From positions 106,318-170,317 of the forward strand of contig CAJUHR010000004.1 of NCBI GenBank assembly GCA_910586255.1: a DNA stretch of 64,000 nt. Reading direction: 5' to 3'. The DNA comes from an uncultured Lachnospiraceae bacterium (GTDB taxonomy: Bacteria; Bacillota; Clostridia; Lachnospirales; Lachnospiraceae). Both the position numbers and the translations under genes were made by a program. Positions 1 to 8,635 of the stretch are shown piece after piece. A model generated the notes under the pieces. That model was not told the DNA's origin. It saw only the letters and a list, made by a program, of their open reading frames with translations, and did no database searches. The number at the start of each line of letters is the position of its first letter. Position 1 is the first letter of the stretch.

Positions 1-109
1 GTCCGACCGATATATCGGATATCTGGGTGAGAATCTGACTACCTTATATTTTATGCATCATAAAGAGGAGTTGAAGATTGCTCATACAGGACGTTTGATG
101 CTGATATAA
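1..109 (+). CDS. C-terminal end of a probable glycosyltransferase-like protein (partial)
   Basis: The window opens inside a gene. Frame 2 reads 35 residues (SDRYIGYLGENLTTLYFMHH and onward) to a TAA at 107-109. The DRYIGYLGENL stretch resembles the extreme C-terminus of capsule or DUF4422-type glycosyltransferases, which often carry a G-[FY]-L-x-E-[RN]-L motif. That is only a resemblance over a short tail. The next gene, an epimerase, starts 25 nt downstream on the same strand, so both probably belong to the end of a surface-polysaccharide operon that lies mostly outside the window. Confidence 0.4.
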   Translation, partial: SDRYIGYLGENLTTLYFMHHKEELKIAHTGRLMLI

Positions 110-134
110 GGAATAGGCAGGGGAGAGGGGCGGT

Positions 135-1223
135 ATGGAAGGAAATGCCGGGAAAGGATTAGAAAAAATGACAAGATATGACCAGGAATTATCTTTTTGG
201 GCAGAGCAGAGTGAATTGTGGAATAAATTAAATGGAAGGACTGTGATGATCTCCGGGGCAACGGGGATGATAGGTAAATGCCTGGTGGATCTTCTGATGC
301 TGCGGAATCATAAGACAAATATGGGGGAGCGTATAAGAATAGTTGCTATGAGCCGGAATGAAGCATCGGCAAGAGAATGTTTCCAGGCGTGCTGGAACAG
401 CGAATGGTTCCGGTATATTTCCTGTGACGTCAATCAGCCGATTCCGGAGTGCGGGGAAGTGGACTATATTATTCATGCGGCCAGCAATACCCACCCTAAA
501 CAATACTCTCAGGACTCCATCGGGACGATAGCTACGAACATTTTTGGTACAAAAAACTTGCTGGACTATGGAATCGCCCATGGGATCCGGCAGTTTTGCT
601 TTGTATCGTCTGTGGAAATCTATGGGGAAAACAGGGGAGATACAGAAAAGTTTGATGAGGGTTATCTGGGATATCTTGACTGTAATACCCTGCGGGCAGG
701 TTATCCGGAAAGCAAGCGGCTGGGGGAGGCGCTGTGTAATGCTTACAGGGAGACTTATGGGATGGATTTTGTCATTCCCAGACTGAGCAGAGTGTATGGC
801 CCTACTTTGCTTTTATCAGACACCAAAGCGATTTCGCAGTTTATCAAAAAGGCTGCCAGAGGAGAGGATATTGTGTTGAAAAGCAAGGGAACTCAAAAGT
901 ATTCCTACGTTTTTGTCACAGATGCAGTGGCGGGGATTCTTTGGACTATGTGCTTTGGAAAAGTCGGGGAGGCATATAATGTGGCAAACGAAACTTCAGA
1001 TATTACTTTGAGAGAGCTGGCAAAGGAGATGGCCGGGCTTTCCGGAACTAAGGTCATATTTGAGCTTCCACAGGAGAGTGAGAAAAAAGGATATTCTGCA
1101 GCCACGAAGGCAATGCTGGATGTGGTGAAATTAAAAAAAATTGGATGGGAAGCGAGAGTTTCTATAAAGGAAGGGATTCTGTGTACAGTGGAGGCGGTGA
1201 GAGGACACCTTGAAAAACACTGA
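135..1223 (+). CDS. NAD-dependent epimerase/dehydratase (extended SDR)
   Basis: This 362-residue protein is an extended short-chain dehydrogenase, probably acting on a nucleotide sugar for surface polysaccharide synthesis. The nucleotide-binding glycine motif GATGMIG lies near residue 41, followed by the HAAS strand-4 motif, SSVEIYG, and a catalytic tyrosine-lysine pair in YPESK. The length fits UDP-glucuronate decarboxylase or sugar 4,6-dehydratase relatives; the exact substrate cannot be read from sequence. The start at 135 has a GGGAGAGGGG stretch upstream, but an ATG at 168 preceded by GGAAAGGA also works and gives a shorter N-terminus closer to the Rossmann fold. It follows the partial gene closely and appears to end that operon. 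Confidence 0.85.
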   Translation: MEGNAGKGLEKMTRYDQELSFWAEQSELWNKLNGRTVMISGATGMIGKCLVDLLMLRNHKTNMGERIRIVAMSRNEASARECFQACWNSEWFRYISCDVNQPIPECGEVDYIIHAASNTHPKQYSQDSIGTIATNIFGTKNLLDYGIAHGIRQFCFVSSVEIYGENRGDTEKFDEGYLGYLDCNTLRAGYPESKRLGEALCNAYRETYGMDFVIPRLSRVYGPTLLLSDTKAISQFIKKAARGEDIVLKSKGTQKYSYVFVTDAVAGILWTMCFGKVGEAYNVANETSDITLRELAKEMAGLSGTKVIFELPQESEKKGYSAATKAMLDVVKLKKIGWEARVSIKEGILCTVEAVRGHLEKH

Positions 1224-1283
1224 AAAACCGCTGAAAAACACCATAAATCCTACAAAATAGTACTGGTAATTATGAAAGGACTA

Positions 1284-1292
1284 TGCTATAAT
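1284..1292 (+). promoter_or_regulatory. Extended -10 promoter element for tig
   Basis: TGCTATAAT matches the extended -10 form (TGn then TATAAT) and lies 66 nt upstream of the tig start codon. The -35 region is poor (TACTGG or similar), which is common for extended -10 promoters. Confidence 0.6.
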
Positions 1293-1357
1293 GTTACATT
1301 GAAGTGTGGCGCCCTGCCGAGACGACCATACACAGATGTGAAGGAGGAACCCAGATC

Positions 1358-2644
1358 ATGAGTTTACAAGTAGAAAAGCTGGAAAAGAACATGGCGAAAT
1401 TAACCGTAGAAGTACCGGCAGAGCAGTTTGAAGAGGCTCTTAAAACTTCCTATAAGAAAAATAGAAGCAGATTCAATATTCCGGGCTTCCGCAAGGGTAA
1501 AGCGCCCCAGGCCCTGATCGAAAAAATGTATGGTCCAGGCATATTATATGAGGATGCTGCAGATGAGGTGATCAACACCACCTACCGGGATGCGATGGAT
1601 GAAAGCGGGTTAGATATCGTTTCCCGTCCGGAGATCAGCGTGGAGCAGATCGAGAAGGGGCAGACCTTTATCTACACGGCTCTGGTGGCTGTGAAGCCGG
1701 AGGTGACCTTGGGTGAGTACAAGGGCATCGAGGTGGAGCGGGCCCGGCCGGAGGTGACGGATGCGGATATCGATGCAGAGCTTAAGAAGGTGCAGGAGCA
1801 GAATTCCCGTCTGGTGTCCGTGGAGGACCGGCCGGTTGCAGACGGCGATCAGGTAGTGATTGATTTTGACGGCTATGTGGACGGGGTGCCTTTTGAGGGC
1901 GGGAAGGCAGAGGCCTATTCCCTGACCATCGGTTCCCACTCCTTTATCGATACCTTTGAGGAGCAGCTGATTGGTAAGAATATGGACGAGGAAGTGGAGG
2001 TTCATGTGACCTTCCCGGAGCAGTACCATGCTGCGGAGCTGGCTGGCAAGCCGGCAGTGTTTAAGGTAGTGATTCATGAGATCAAGGTCAAGGAGCTTCC
2101 TGAGCTGGATGATGAGTTCGCCGGCGAGGTTTCCGAATTTGACACATTGGATGAATATAAAGCAGATATTAAGGCAAAGCTTTCAGAGACCAAGCAGCAG
2201 CAGGCTACCACGGAGAATGAGAACAATGTGGTGGATAAGGTGGTTGCCAATGCCTCCATGGAGATTCCGGATGCCATGATCGAGGAGCAGGTGAGAAGTA
2301 CTCTGGATGATTATACCCGCCGGATGCAGGCTCAGGGCCTTACCATGGAGCAGTATATGCAGTTTACCGGCATGACAAGGGAGCGTTTGATGGAGGATAT
2401 CCGTCCTCAGGCAGAGAAGCGGATTCGCACCCGTCTGGTTTTGGAGGCTGTAGTGGCGGCGGAAAAGCTTGAGGCTTCCCAGGATACCGTGGACGGAGAG
2501 ATTCAGAAAATGGCAGACAGCTACAAGATGGAGCCGGAGCGTATGAAGGAGCTTTTAGGCGAGGCCGGAATCGAGCGTATGAAAGAGGATCTGGCAGTGC
2601 AGGAGGCAGTGGACTTTTTGGTTGCAGAGGCCAAGCTGGTATAA
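1358..2644 (+). CDS. tig: Trigger factor, ribosome-associated chaperone and peptidyl-prolyl isomerase
   Basis: The 428-residue protein has the expected trigger factor layout: an N-terminal ribosome-binding domain with the signature-like GFRKGKAP loop at about residues 44-51, a central FKBP-type PPIase domain (VIDFDGYVDG to HVTFPEQY) at about 150-245, and a long helical C-terminal chaperone domain. It binds at the ribosomal exit tunnel and helps nascent chains fold. The start was set at the ATG preceded by AAGGAGG at about 1340; the frame is open further upstream to 1304 but without a ribosome binding site. The clpP-clpX-lon genes downstream are its usual neighbours in Firmicutes. Confidence 0.97.
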   Translation: MSLQVEKLEKNMAKLTVEVPAEQFEEALKTSYKKNRSRFNIPGFRKGKAPQALIEKMYGPGILYEDAADEVINTTYRDAMDESGLDIVSRPEISVEQIEKGQTFIYTALVAVKPEVTLGEYKGIEVERARPEVTDADIDAELKKVQEQNSRLVSVEDRPVADGDQVVIDFDGYVDGVPFEGGKAEAYSLTIGSHSFIDTFEEQLIGKNMDEEVEVHVTFPEQYHAAELAGKPAVFKVVIHEIKVKELPELDDEFAGEVSEFDTLDEYKADIKAKLSETKQQQATTENENNVVDKVVANASMEIPDAMIEEQVRSTLDDYTRRMQAQGLTMEQYMQFTGMTRERLMEDIRPQAEKRIRTRLVLEAVVAAEKLEASQDTVDGEIQKMADSYKMEPERMKELLGEAGIERMKEDLAVQEAVDFLVAEAKLV

Positions 2645-2741
2645 CTGGACTCGGGCCGTCCGTGACGATTGTCGAGTCGAATAAAGCTTTGTCAGCTACA
2701 GAAGACTGGACAGATAGAATTACAATGGGGGAGTGTGGATT

Positions 2742-2755
2742 TCCGAAGCTTCGGA
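2742..2755. other. Perfect 14-bp palindrome in the tig-clpP intergenic region
   Basis: TCCGAAGCTTCGGA is fully self-complementary. It sits about 100 nt upstream of clpP with no T-run after it, so it is not a standard terminator. It could be a short hairpin in the leader or a binding site. A weaker GC hairpin followed by seven Ts lies at about 2780-2800. Confidence 0.4.
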
Positions 2756-2852
2756 GGTCTGCACTTCTGTACCGTTTTCCGCGGCCCGCGATTTTTTTCG
2801 GGGAGTTGGAAACGGATGGATTAATATATGCCGGAGGCAAGGAGGATGGATT

Positions 2853-3434
2853 ATGCCGTTAGTACCTTATGTAATTGAACAGACCAGCAGGGGAGAGCGC
2901 TCCTACGATATTTATTCCCGGCTTTTGAAGGACCGGATTATTTTCCTTGGTGAGGAAGTGACGGATGTATCGGCAAGCGTGGTTGTGGCTCAGCTTCTGT
3001 TTCTTGAATCTGAGGATCCGGGGAAGGATATCAATCTGTATATCAATAGCCCCGGCGGTTCCGTGACAGCAGGGATGGCTATTTACGATACCATGAATTA
3101 TATCAAATGCGATGTCTCCACCGTGTGCATCGGCATGGCTGCCAGCATGGGGGCGTTTCTTCTGGCAGGGGGAACCAAGGGCAAGCGTTTCGCTCTCCCC
3201 AATGCGGAGGTGATGATTCATCAGCCTTCCGGAGGCGCCAGAGGCCAGGCAACGGAGATTCAGATTGTGGCGGAGAAGATTCTCCAGACTAAGGAAAAAC
3301 TGAACCGGATTCTGGCGGCCAACACGGGGCAGCCCTATGAGGTGGTATGCCGGGATACAGAAAGAGATCATTATATGACTGCGGAGGAGGCCCGGGATTA
3401 CGGGCTGGTGGATCAGGTCATTGTGAACCACTAA
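2853..3434 (+). CDS. clpP: ATP-dependent Clp protease proteolytic subunit
   Basis: The 193-residue serine peptidase forms the barrel that degrades substrates fed by ClpX. The catalytic triad is intact: Ser98 in GMAASMG, His123 in MIHQPSGG, and Asp172 in CRDTERDH. The start at 2853 is preceded by AGGAGGATGG; the reading frame runs 40 codons further upstream, but that extension is not conserved in the family and has no ribosome binding site. It lies directly upstream of clpX, its partner ATPase, with 66 nt between them, so the two are probably co-transcribed. Confidence 0.98.
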   Translation: MPLVPYVIEQTSRGERSYDIYSRLLKDRIIFLGEEVTDVSASVVVAQLLFLESEDPGKDINLYINSPGGSVTAGMAIYDTMNYIKCDVSTVCIGMAASMGAFLLAGGTKGKRFALPNAEVMIHQPSGGARGQATEIQIVAEKILQTKEKLNRILAANTGQPYEVVCRDTERDHYMTAEEARDYGLVDQVIVNH

Positions 3435-3500
3435 AGGTCCCTTCGGATAGCAGCGTTTAGAAAAAAGACTGGTAATAGGAAAGGATAGAGGTGTGCACTT

Positions 3501-4802
3501 ATGCCGAGCAGAATGGATGACAGAGTCAGATGCTCTTTTTGTGGAAAAACTCAGGATCAGGTTAAAAAGCTGATCGCTGGTTCCAATAATGTTTTCATTT
3601 GTGATGAGTGTATTGATCTTTGCGCGGAGATTCTGGAGGAGGAGTTTGACGAGAAGGACAATACGGATCCGGATTTTGACGGGATCAATCTGCTAAAGCC
3701 CAAGGAGATCAAGGCGTTTTTGGACGAATATGTGATTGGGCAAGAGAATGCCAAAAAGGTTTTGTCTGTGGCAGTATATAATCATTACAAGCGTATTACA
3801 TCCAGAAAGGATATGGATGTGGATGTGCAGAAGAGCAATATTCTTATGTTGGGCCCTACCGGCTCCGGCAAGACCTATCTGGCTCAGACTCTGGCTAAGG
3901 TGCTGAACGTACCCTTTGCTATTGCAGATGCCACGGCATTGACGGAGGCAGGTTATGTGGGCGAGGATGTGGAGAATATTCTTCTGAAGCTGATACAGGC
4001 TGCCGATTACGATATCGCCAAGGCGGAGTACGGGATTATTTATATTGACGAGATTGACAAGATCACAAAGAAATCGGAAAATGTATCTATCACCCGGGAT
4101 GTGTCTGGGGAGGGAGTTCAGCAGGCGCTCCTTAAGATATTGGAGGGTACGGTGGCAAGCGTTCCGCCCCAGGGAGGCAGAAAGCATCCCCACCAGGAGC
4201 TTTTGCAGATCGACACCACCAATATCCTGTTTATCTGCGGCGGGGCCTTTGACGGTCTGGAGAAGATCATCGAGCGCAGGGTCAGCGCCGGCTCCATCGG
4301 CTTTAACGCGGATATTGTGGATAAGAACAAGACAGATATCGATGAGCTTTTGCGGAAGGTGGAGCCGCAGGATCTGGTGAAATTCGGGCTGATTCCGGAG
4401 TTTATCGGGCGGGTGCCTGTGACCGTGTCCTTAGAGCTTCTCAGCGAGGAAGCCCTGGTACGGATTTTGACGGAGCCCAAGAATGCCATCACCAAGCAGT
4501 ATCAGAAGCTGTTTGAGCTGGATGATGTGAAGCTGGAGTTTACCAGGGACGCGCTTTTGGAGATTGCAAGTCTCGCAGTCAGCAGAAAGACCGGCGCCCG
4601 GGGACTTCGTTCCATCATGGAGAACGCGGTTATGGATCTGATGTATGAGATTCCATCTGACAGCAGTATCGGAATCTGTACGGTCACGAAGAATGTGGTC
4701 AACAAGACTGGAGAGCCGGAGCTGGTATATCGGGATACGACCGTGCCGCGCAAGACAATCTCCCAGAGACGGAAGAAGGACAGATCGGGGGAAATTGCCT
4801 GA
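3501..4802 (+). CDS. clpX: ATP-dependent Clp protease ATP-binding subunit ClpX
   Basis: The 433-residue AAA+ unfoldase has an N-terminal zinc-binding domain with Cys11, Cys14, Cys34 and Cys37. The Walker A motif is GPTGSGKT, Walker B is IYIDEIDK, and a sensor-2 region occurs around KTGARGLRSIMEN. The GSIGF sequence is the IGF loop that docks on ClpP, so a functional ClpXP complex is expected. The start follows an AAAGGATAGAGG stretch. A strong terminator follows at 4831. Confidence 0.98.
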   Translation: MPSRMDDRVRCSFCGKTQDQVKKLIAGSNNVFICDECIDLCAEILEEEFDEKDNTDPDFDGINLLKPKEIKAFLDEYVIGQENAKKVLSVAVYNHYKRITSRKDMDVDVQKSNILMLGPTGSGKTYLAQTLAKVLNVPFAIADATALTEAGYVGEDVENILLKLIQAADYDIAKAEYGIIYIDEIDKITKKSENVSITRDVSGEGVQQALLKILEGTVASVPPQGGRKHPHQELLQIDTTNILFICGGAFDGLEKIIERRVSAGSIGFNADIVDKNKTDIDELLRKVEPQDLVKFGLIPEFIGRVPVTVSLELLSEEALVRILTEPKNAITKQYQKLFELDDVKLEFTRDALLEIASLAVSRKTGARGLRSIMENAVMDLMYEIPSDSSIGICTVTKNVVNKTGEPELVYRDTTVPRKTISQRRKKDRSGEIA

Positions 4803-4830
4803 GAGGCTGTTTCCGTGGATTTTACCTGTT

Positions 4831-4858
4831 AAAAATGGGGGCTTTGCCTCCATTTTTG
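4831..4858 (+). terminator. Rho-independent terminator after clpX
   Basis: AAAAATGGGGGC pairs with GCCTCCATTTTT across a TTT loop, with a single G-U pair, and runs into a T-rich tail. It separates the clpP-clpX unit from lon. Confidence 0.8.
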
Positions 4859-4983
4859 CTTTCTATGGGCAGGTTTGCACAAGGAAACTTGCAGCGAAAG
4901 CAGTAGCGGGCCGCACGGCGAGGGGGAAAAGAGCGGGAAAATATTCCCTGTTTGATTGATGACAGACGAAAAAGGAGAAGAAA

Positions 4984-7293
4984 ATGGATACGACAGTAAT
5001 GATAATGCCAGTGATTGCCCTGCGGTCATTGACGATTCTGCCGAGAATGACTGTAAGCTTTGACATCAGCCGCTCCCGCTCGGTGGCGGCTGTGGAGAAG
5101 GCCATGGTCAGCGACCAGAAAATCTGTGTGGTCACCCAGAAGGATGCGGAGGATTCCAATCCTCATATGGAACAGCTTCATCACATCGGGGTGATTGTCC
5201 ATGTAAAGCAGCTGGTGAAAATGCCCGGCGGAGTGATTCGGGTGATGGTGGAAGGGATAGAGCGGGCGGAGCTTTTGATGCTGGATTCGGAGGAGCCGGC
5301 TCTTATGGGGGAGGTGACGGCTTCCCCCTGGAGAAGCGATGATGTGGATTCCCTGACAGGGGAGGCCATGCAGCGTGTGCTTCGGGAAAAGGTGGAGGAA
5401 TACGGACGGCAGCATCCCAGATTTGCCAGGGAGGCCCAGCCGAATCTGATGAGTGCCAGCGGCCTGGAGGATCTGATGCTGCAGATGGCCAGCCAGCTGC
5501 CCTGGGATTATTCTGTCCGTCAGGAATATCTGGAGGCGGCAGATGCCATCACCCGGTATGAGGTTCTGATCGGCAATCTTGCCGATGAGATTGAGATCTC
5601 CCGCATCCGCCAGGAGTTTCAGGCAAAGGTAAAGGCGGCGGTGGAAAAGAATCAGCGGGAATATATTCTCCGGGAGCAGCTAAAGATCATTCGTCAGGAG
5701 CTGGGGGAGGATCCCATGTCGGACGCGGATGAATACGAGAAAAAGCTGGACGCCTTAAAGGCGGATAAGGAGGTGCGCGAGAAGCTTCACAAGGAGATCG
5801 AGCGCTTTAAGGGAATGCCCGGAAGCAGCCAGGAGGGCAATGTACTCCGCACCTATATTGAGACTCTGTTAGAGCTGCCCTGGAATAAGATGTCCCGGGA
5901 CAACAATGATATCCGCCACGCTCAGGAGATTCTGGATGCGGATCACTATGGCTTAGAGAAGGTGAAGGAGCGTGTGCTTGAATACCTGGCAGTGCGGGCC
6001 CTCACAAAGAAGGGAGCCGGTCCTATCCTCTGTCTTGTGGGGCCTCCCGGCACCGGCAAGACCTCCATCGCCCGGTCTGTGGCCCGGGCCCTCAACAAAA
6101 AGTATGTGCGTATCAGCTTGGGAGGCGTCCGGGATGAGGCGGAGATCCGAGGCCATAGAAAGACCTATGTGGGAGCCATGCCCGGAAGGCTGGTGGAGGG
6201 TCTGCGGCAGGCAGGGGTTTCCAACCCACTGATGCTCTTAGACGAGATTGACAAGGTCAGCAGCGATTACAAGGGAGATACCTCCTCCGCCCTTTTGGAG
6301 GTGTTGGACGGGGAGCAGAATGTGCGGTTTCGGGATCACTATGTGGAGGCGCCCATCAATCTTTCCAATGTGCTTTTCATTGCCACCGCCAACACTACCC
6401 AGTCCATTCCCCGGCCTCTCTTAGACCGGATGGAGGTGATTGAGGTCAACAGCTACACAGAAAATGAGAAGTTTCACATTGCCAGGGACTTTCTTGTGGG
6501 GAAACAGCTGGAGAAGAACGGTCTCAAAGAAGGGCAGGTCATCCTTTCGGACGGAGCCCTAAAAAAGATCATTCACAATTACACCCGGGAGGCAGGAGTG
6601 CGGAATCTGGAGCGGCGGATCGGGGAGATTTTCCGGAAATCCGCCAGAGAGGTGCTGGAAAATAAGAAAAAAAAGATTCGTGTCACAGAGGCCAACCTGG
6701 AAAAATATCTGGGAAAAGAGAAGATCAGCTTTGAGGACGCCAATGAGGAGGACGAGGTGGGAATTGTCCGGGGGCTGGCCTGGACCAGTGTGGGCGGCGA
6801 TACCCTGCAGATTGAGGTCAATGTGATGCCGGGAAAGGGCGAGTTAAAGCTGACCGGCCAGATGGGAGACGTGATGAAGGAGTCTGCCCAGACGGCGCTT
6901 ACCTATGTCCGCTCCATTTCCCCGGAATATCAGATCAGTGATGAGTATTTTGAGAAGCATGATATTCATATCCATATTCCGGAGGGGGCTGTGCCCAAGG
7001 ACGGACCCTCGGCGGGGATTACCATGGCCACGGCCATGCTGTCGGCCGTGACAGAGAAAAAGGTGGCTGCCCGGGTGGCCATGACCGGTGAGATCACCCT
7101 GCGGGGGCGCATCCTTCCCATCGGAGGGCTGAAGGAGAAGCTTCTGGCTGCCAAGATGGCCCATATTCAGACGGTTCTGGTGCCGGAGAAAAACCGCCCG
7201 GACATTGGAGAACTTTCCAAGGAAATAACCAAAGGACTGCACATTGTTTTTGTGCGGACCATGAAGGAAGTCGTGAAGGAAGCCTTTGTGTGA
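4984..7293 (+). CDS. lon: ATP-dependent protease La (Lon)
   Basis: The 769-residue protein contains the N-terminal LON substrate-binding domain, a coiled-coil linker, an AAA+ module with Walker A GPPGTGKT and Walker B LMLLDEIDK, and the C-terminal serine-lysine peptidase. The catalytic pair is Ser676 in KDGPSAGI and Lys719 in EKLLAAK, spaced as in E. coli Lon (679/722). It degrades misfolded and regulatory proteins in the cytoplasm. The ATG at 4984 follows AAAAAGGAGAAGAAA. The engB gene starts 13 nt after its stop, matching the lon-ysxC order known in Bacillus. Confidence 0.98.
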   Translation: MDTTVMIMPVIALRSLTILPRMTVSFDISRSRSVAAVEKAMVSDQKICVVTQKDAEDSNPHMEQLHHIGVIVHVKQLVKMPGGVIRVMVEGIERAELLMLDSEEPALMGEVTASPWRSDDVDSLTGEAMQRVLREKVEEYGRQHPRFAREAQPNLMSASGLEDLMLQMASQLPWDYSVRQEYLEAADAITRYEVLIGNLADEIEISRIRQEFQAKVKAAVEKNQREYILREQLKIIRQELGEDPMSDADEYEKKLDALKADKEVREKLHKEIERFKGMPGSSQEGNVLRTYIETLLELPWNKMSRDNNDIRHAQEILDADHYGLEKVKERVLEYLAVRALTKKGAGPILCLVGPPGTGKTSIARSVARALNKKYVRISLGGVRDEAEIRGHRKTYVGAMPGRLVEGLRQAGVSNPLMLLDEIDKVSSDYKGDTSSALLEVLDGEQNVRFRDHYVEAPINLSNVLFIATANTTQSIPRPLLDRMEVIEVNSYTENEKFHIARDFLVGKQLEKNGLKEGQVILSDGALKKIIHNYTREAGVRNLERRIGEIFRKSAREVLENKKKKIRVTEANLEKYLGKEKISFEDANEEDEVGIVRGLAWTSVGGDTLQIEVNVMPGKGELKLTGQMGDVMKESAQTALTYVRSISPEYQISDEYFEKHDIHIHIPEGAVPKDGPSAGITMATAMLSAVTEKKVAARVAMTGEITLRGRILPIGGLKEKLLAAKMAHIQTVLVPEKNRPDIGELSKEITKGLHIVFVRTMKEVVKEAFV

Positions 7294-7306
7294 ACGGGAG
7301 GATTTT

Positions 7307-7921
7307 ATGATTATCAGAAAAGCAGAGCTGGAGACGGTATGTGGCATCACCAGCACTCTTCCGGAAAACCAACATCCGGAGTTTGCCTTTGCGGGAAAGT
7401 CTAATGTGGGGAAATCCTCCCTGATCAACGGGCTGATGAACCGAAAGTCCTTGGCCAGGATCTCCGCCCAGCCGGGAAAGACCCAGACAATCAATTTTTA
7501 CAATATCAATGACGAATTTTACTATGTGGATTTGCCCGGATATGGCTATGCAAAGGTACCGGTGGAGGAGAAGGCCCGGTGGGGGAAGATGATTGAGCGG
7601 TATCTGAAAAAATCCGTTATGCTAAAGATGGTGTTTCTTCTTATTGATATCCGCCATGAGCCCTCTGCCAATGACAGACAGATGTATGACTGGATTATGG
7701 CCAACGGTTATGAGCCGGCGGTCATTGCCACCAAAGCAGATAAGCTGAACCGCAGTCAGATTCCGCGGCATGTGAAAATGGTGAGGGAAGGACTGGGGGC
7801 TTCCAAAAACAGCATGGTGATTCCATATTCCTCTGTGACCAAGCAGGGGCGGGAGGAAATCTGGGAATTAATTGATTCTCTGACAAAAACAGAGGGTGAA
7901 ATGAGAAATGAATTGGAATGA
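7307..7921 (+). CDS. engB: Ribosome biogenesis GTP-binding protein EngB (YsxC/YihA)
   Basis: The 204-residue GTPase is needed for maturation of the large ribosomal subunit. Its G motifs are visible: G1 in GKSNVGKSS, G3 in DLPGYG and G4 in TKADK. The start was placed at 7307 (MIIRKAEL) because GGGAGGATTTT precedes it; the frame extends seven codons upstream into the lon stop region. It is probably translated from the lon transcript. Confidence 0.96.
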   Translation: MIIRKAELETVCGITSTLPENQHPEFAFAGKSNVGKSSLINGLMNRKSLARISAQPGKTQTINFYNINDEFYYVDLPGYGYAKVPVEEKARWGKMIERYLKKSVMLKMVFLLIDIRHEPSANDRQMYDWIMANGYEPAVIATKADKLNRSQIPRHVKMVREGLGASKNSMVIPYSSVTKQGREEIWELIDSLTKTEGEMRNELE

Positions 7922-8000
7922 GCATATAAAAACAGAATAAAATACAAGCTGTCTGAATATTCTTCAGAAAGATGTTAGGAATTGTTTACCATTATTTAAG

Positions 8001-8029
8001 TTGTGTAAAAGCCGGGTTCATGGTATAAC
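8001..8029 (+). promoter_or_regulatory. Sigma-A type promoter for mgsA
   Basis: TTGTGT and TATAAC are separated by 17 nt. The expected transcription start is about 25 nt upstream of the mgsA start codon. Confidence 0.65.
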
Positions 8030-8063
8030 AGAGAACATGCCGTAGAGAAAGGAGATGAGTACT

Positions 8064-8534
8064 ATGGCAAAGGATTATATTACGTTTACTATCGGACCGA
8101 AGAAGGACATTGCATTGATTGCTCATGACAATGAGAAGCAGAAGCTGATTGAGTGGTGTAAGCAGCACTACGCGATCTTAAAGCATCATAATTTATATGG
8201 AACGGGAACCACGGCCCGGATGATCACGGACCAGACCGGACTTACGGTAAAGGGGTATAACAGCGGCCCTCTGGGAGGAGACCAGCAGATCGGAGCCAAG
8301 ATCGTGGAGGGTGTGATTGATTTTGTTGTATTCTTTTCCGATCCGCTGACAGCCCAGCCTCATGATCCGGATGTGAAGGCGCTGATGCGGATTGCCCAGG
8401 TCTATGATATTCCCATGGCAGTGAATAAAGCAACGGCAGATTTTATGATTACATCCGAACATATGAATACGGACTATCAGCATGATGTGATTAATTTCCG
8501 GAAGAATATTAAGGAGCGGGCCCAGACCTTGTAG
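8064..8534 (+). CDS. mgsA: Methylglyoxal synthase
   Basis: The 156-residue enzyme converts dihydroxyacetone phosphate to methylglyoxal and phosphate, a bypass that relieves phosphorylated-sugar stress. The phosphate-binding GTGTTARMI segment, the SGPLGGDQQIGAKI loop and the SDPLTAQPHDPDVKAL segment are all characteristic of the family. An ATG at 8055 is in frame but directly abuts the GGAG sequence, so the ATG at 8064, nine bases further on, is the better start. It has its own promoter and is followed by a hairpin terminator, so it looks monocistronic. Confidence 0.96.
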   Translation: MAKDYITFTIGPKKDIALIAHDNEKQKLIEWCKQHYAILKHHNLYGTGTTARMITDQTGLTVKGYNSGPLGGDQQIGAKIVEGVIDFVVFFSDPLTAQPHDPDVKALMRIAQVYDIPMAVNKATADFMITSEHMNTDYQHDVINFRKNIKERAQTL

Positions 8535-8559
8535 GAGGCGCGTTTTGGACGGTTTTTTA

Positions 8560-8609
8560 GTAACAGTTCAGACAGGCAAGAAGATACCTGCCTGAACTGT
8601 TGCATTTTT
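8560..8609 (+). terminator. Rho-independent terminator after mgsA, with repeat-like ends
   Basis: GTAACAGTTCAG at 8560-8571 pairs with CTGAACTGTTGC at 8592-8603, with further inner pairing of ACAGG with CCTG, followed by a T-run. The outer arm is nearly the same as the terminal sequence of the intergenic repeats found elsewhere in this window (GTTACTGTTCA / TGAACAGTAAC). Confidence 0.75.
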
Positions 8610-8635
8610 AAAAAAGAAGAAGGGGACATTGGAGA

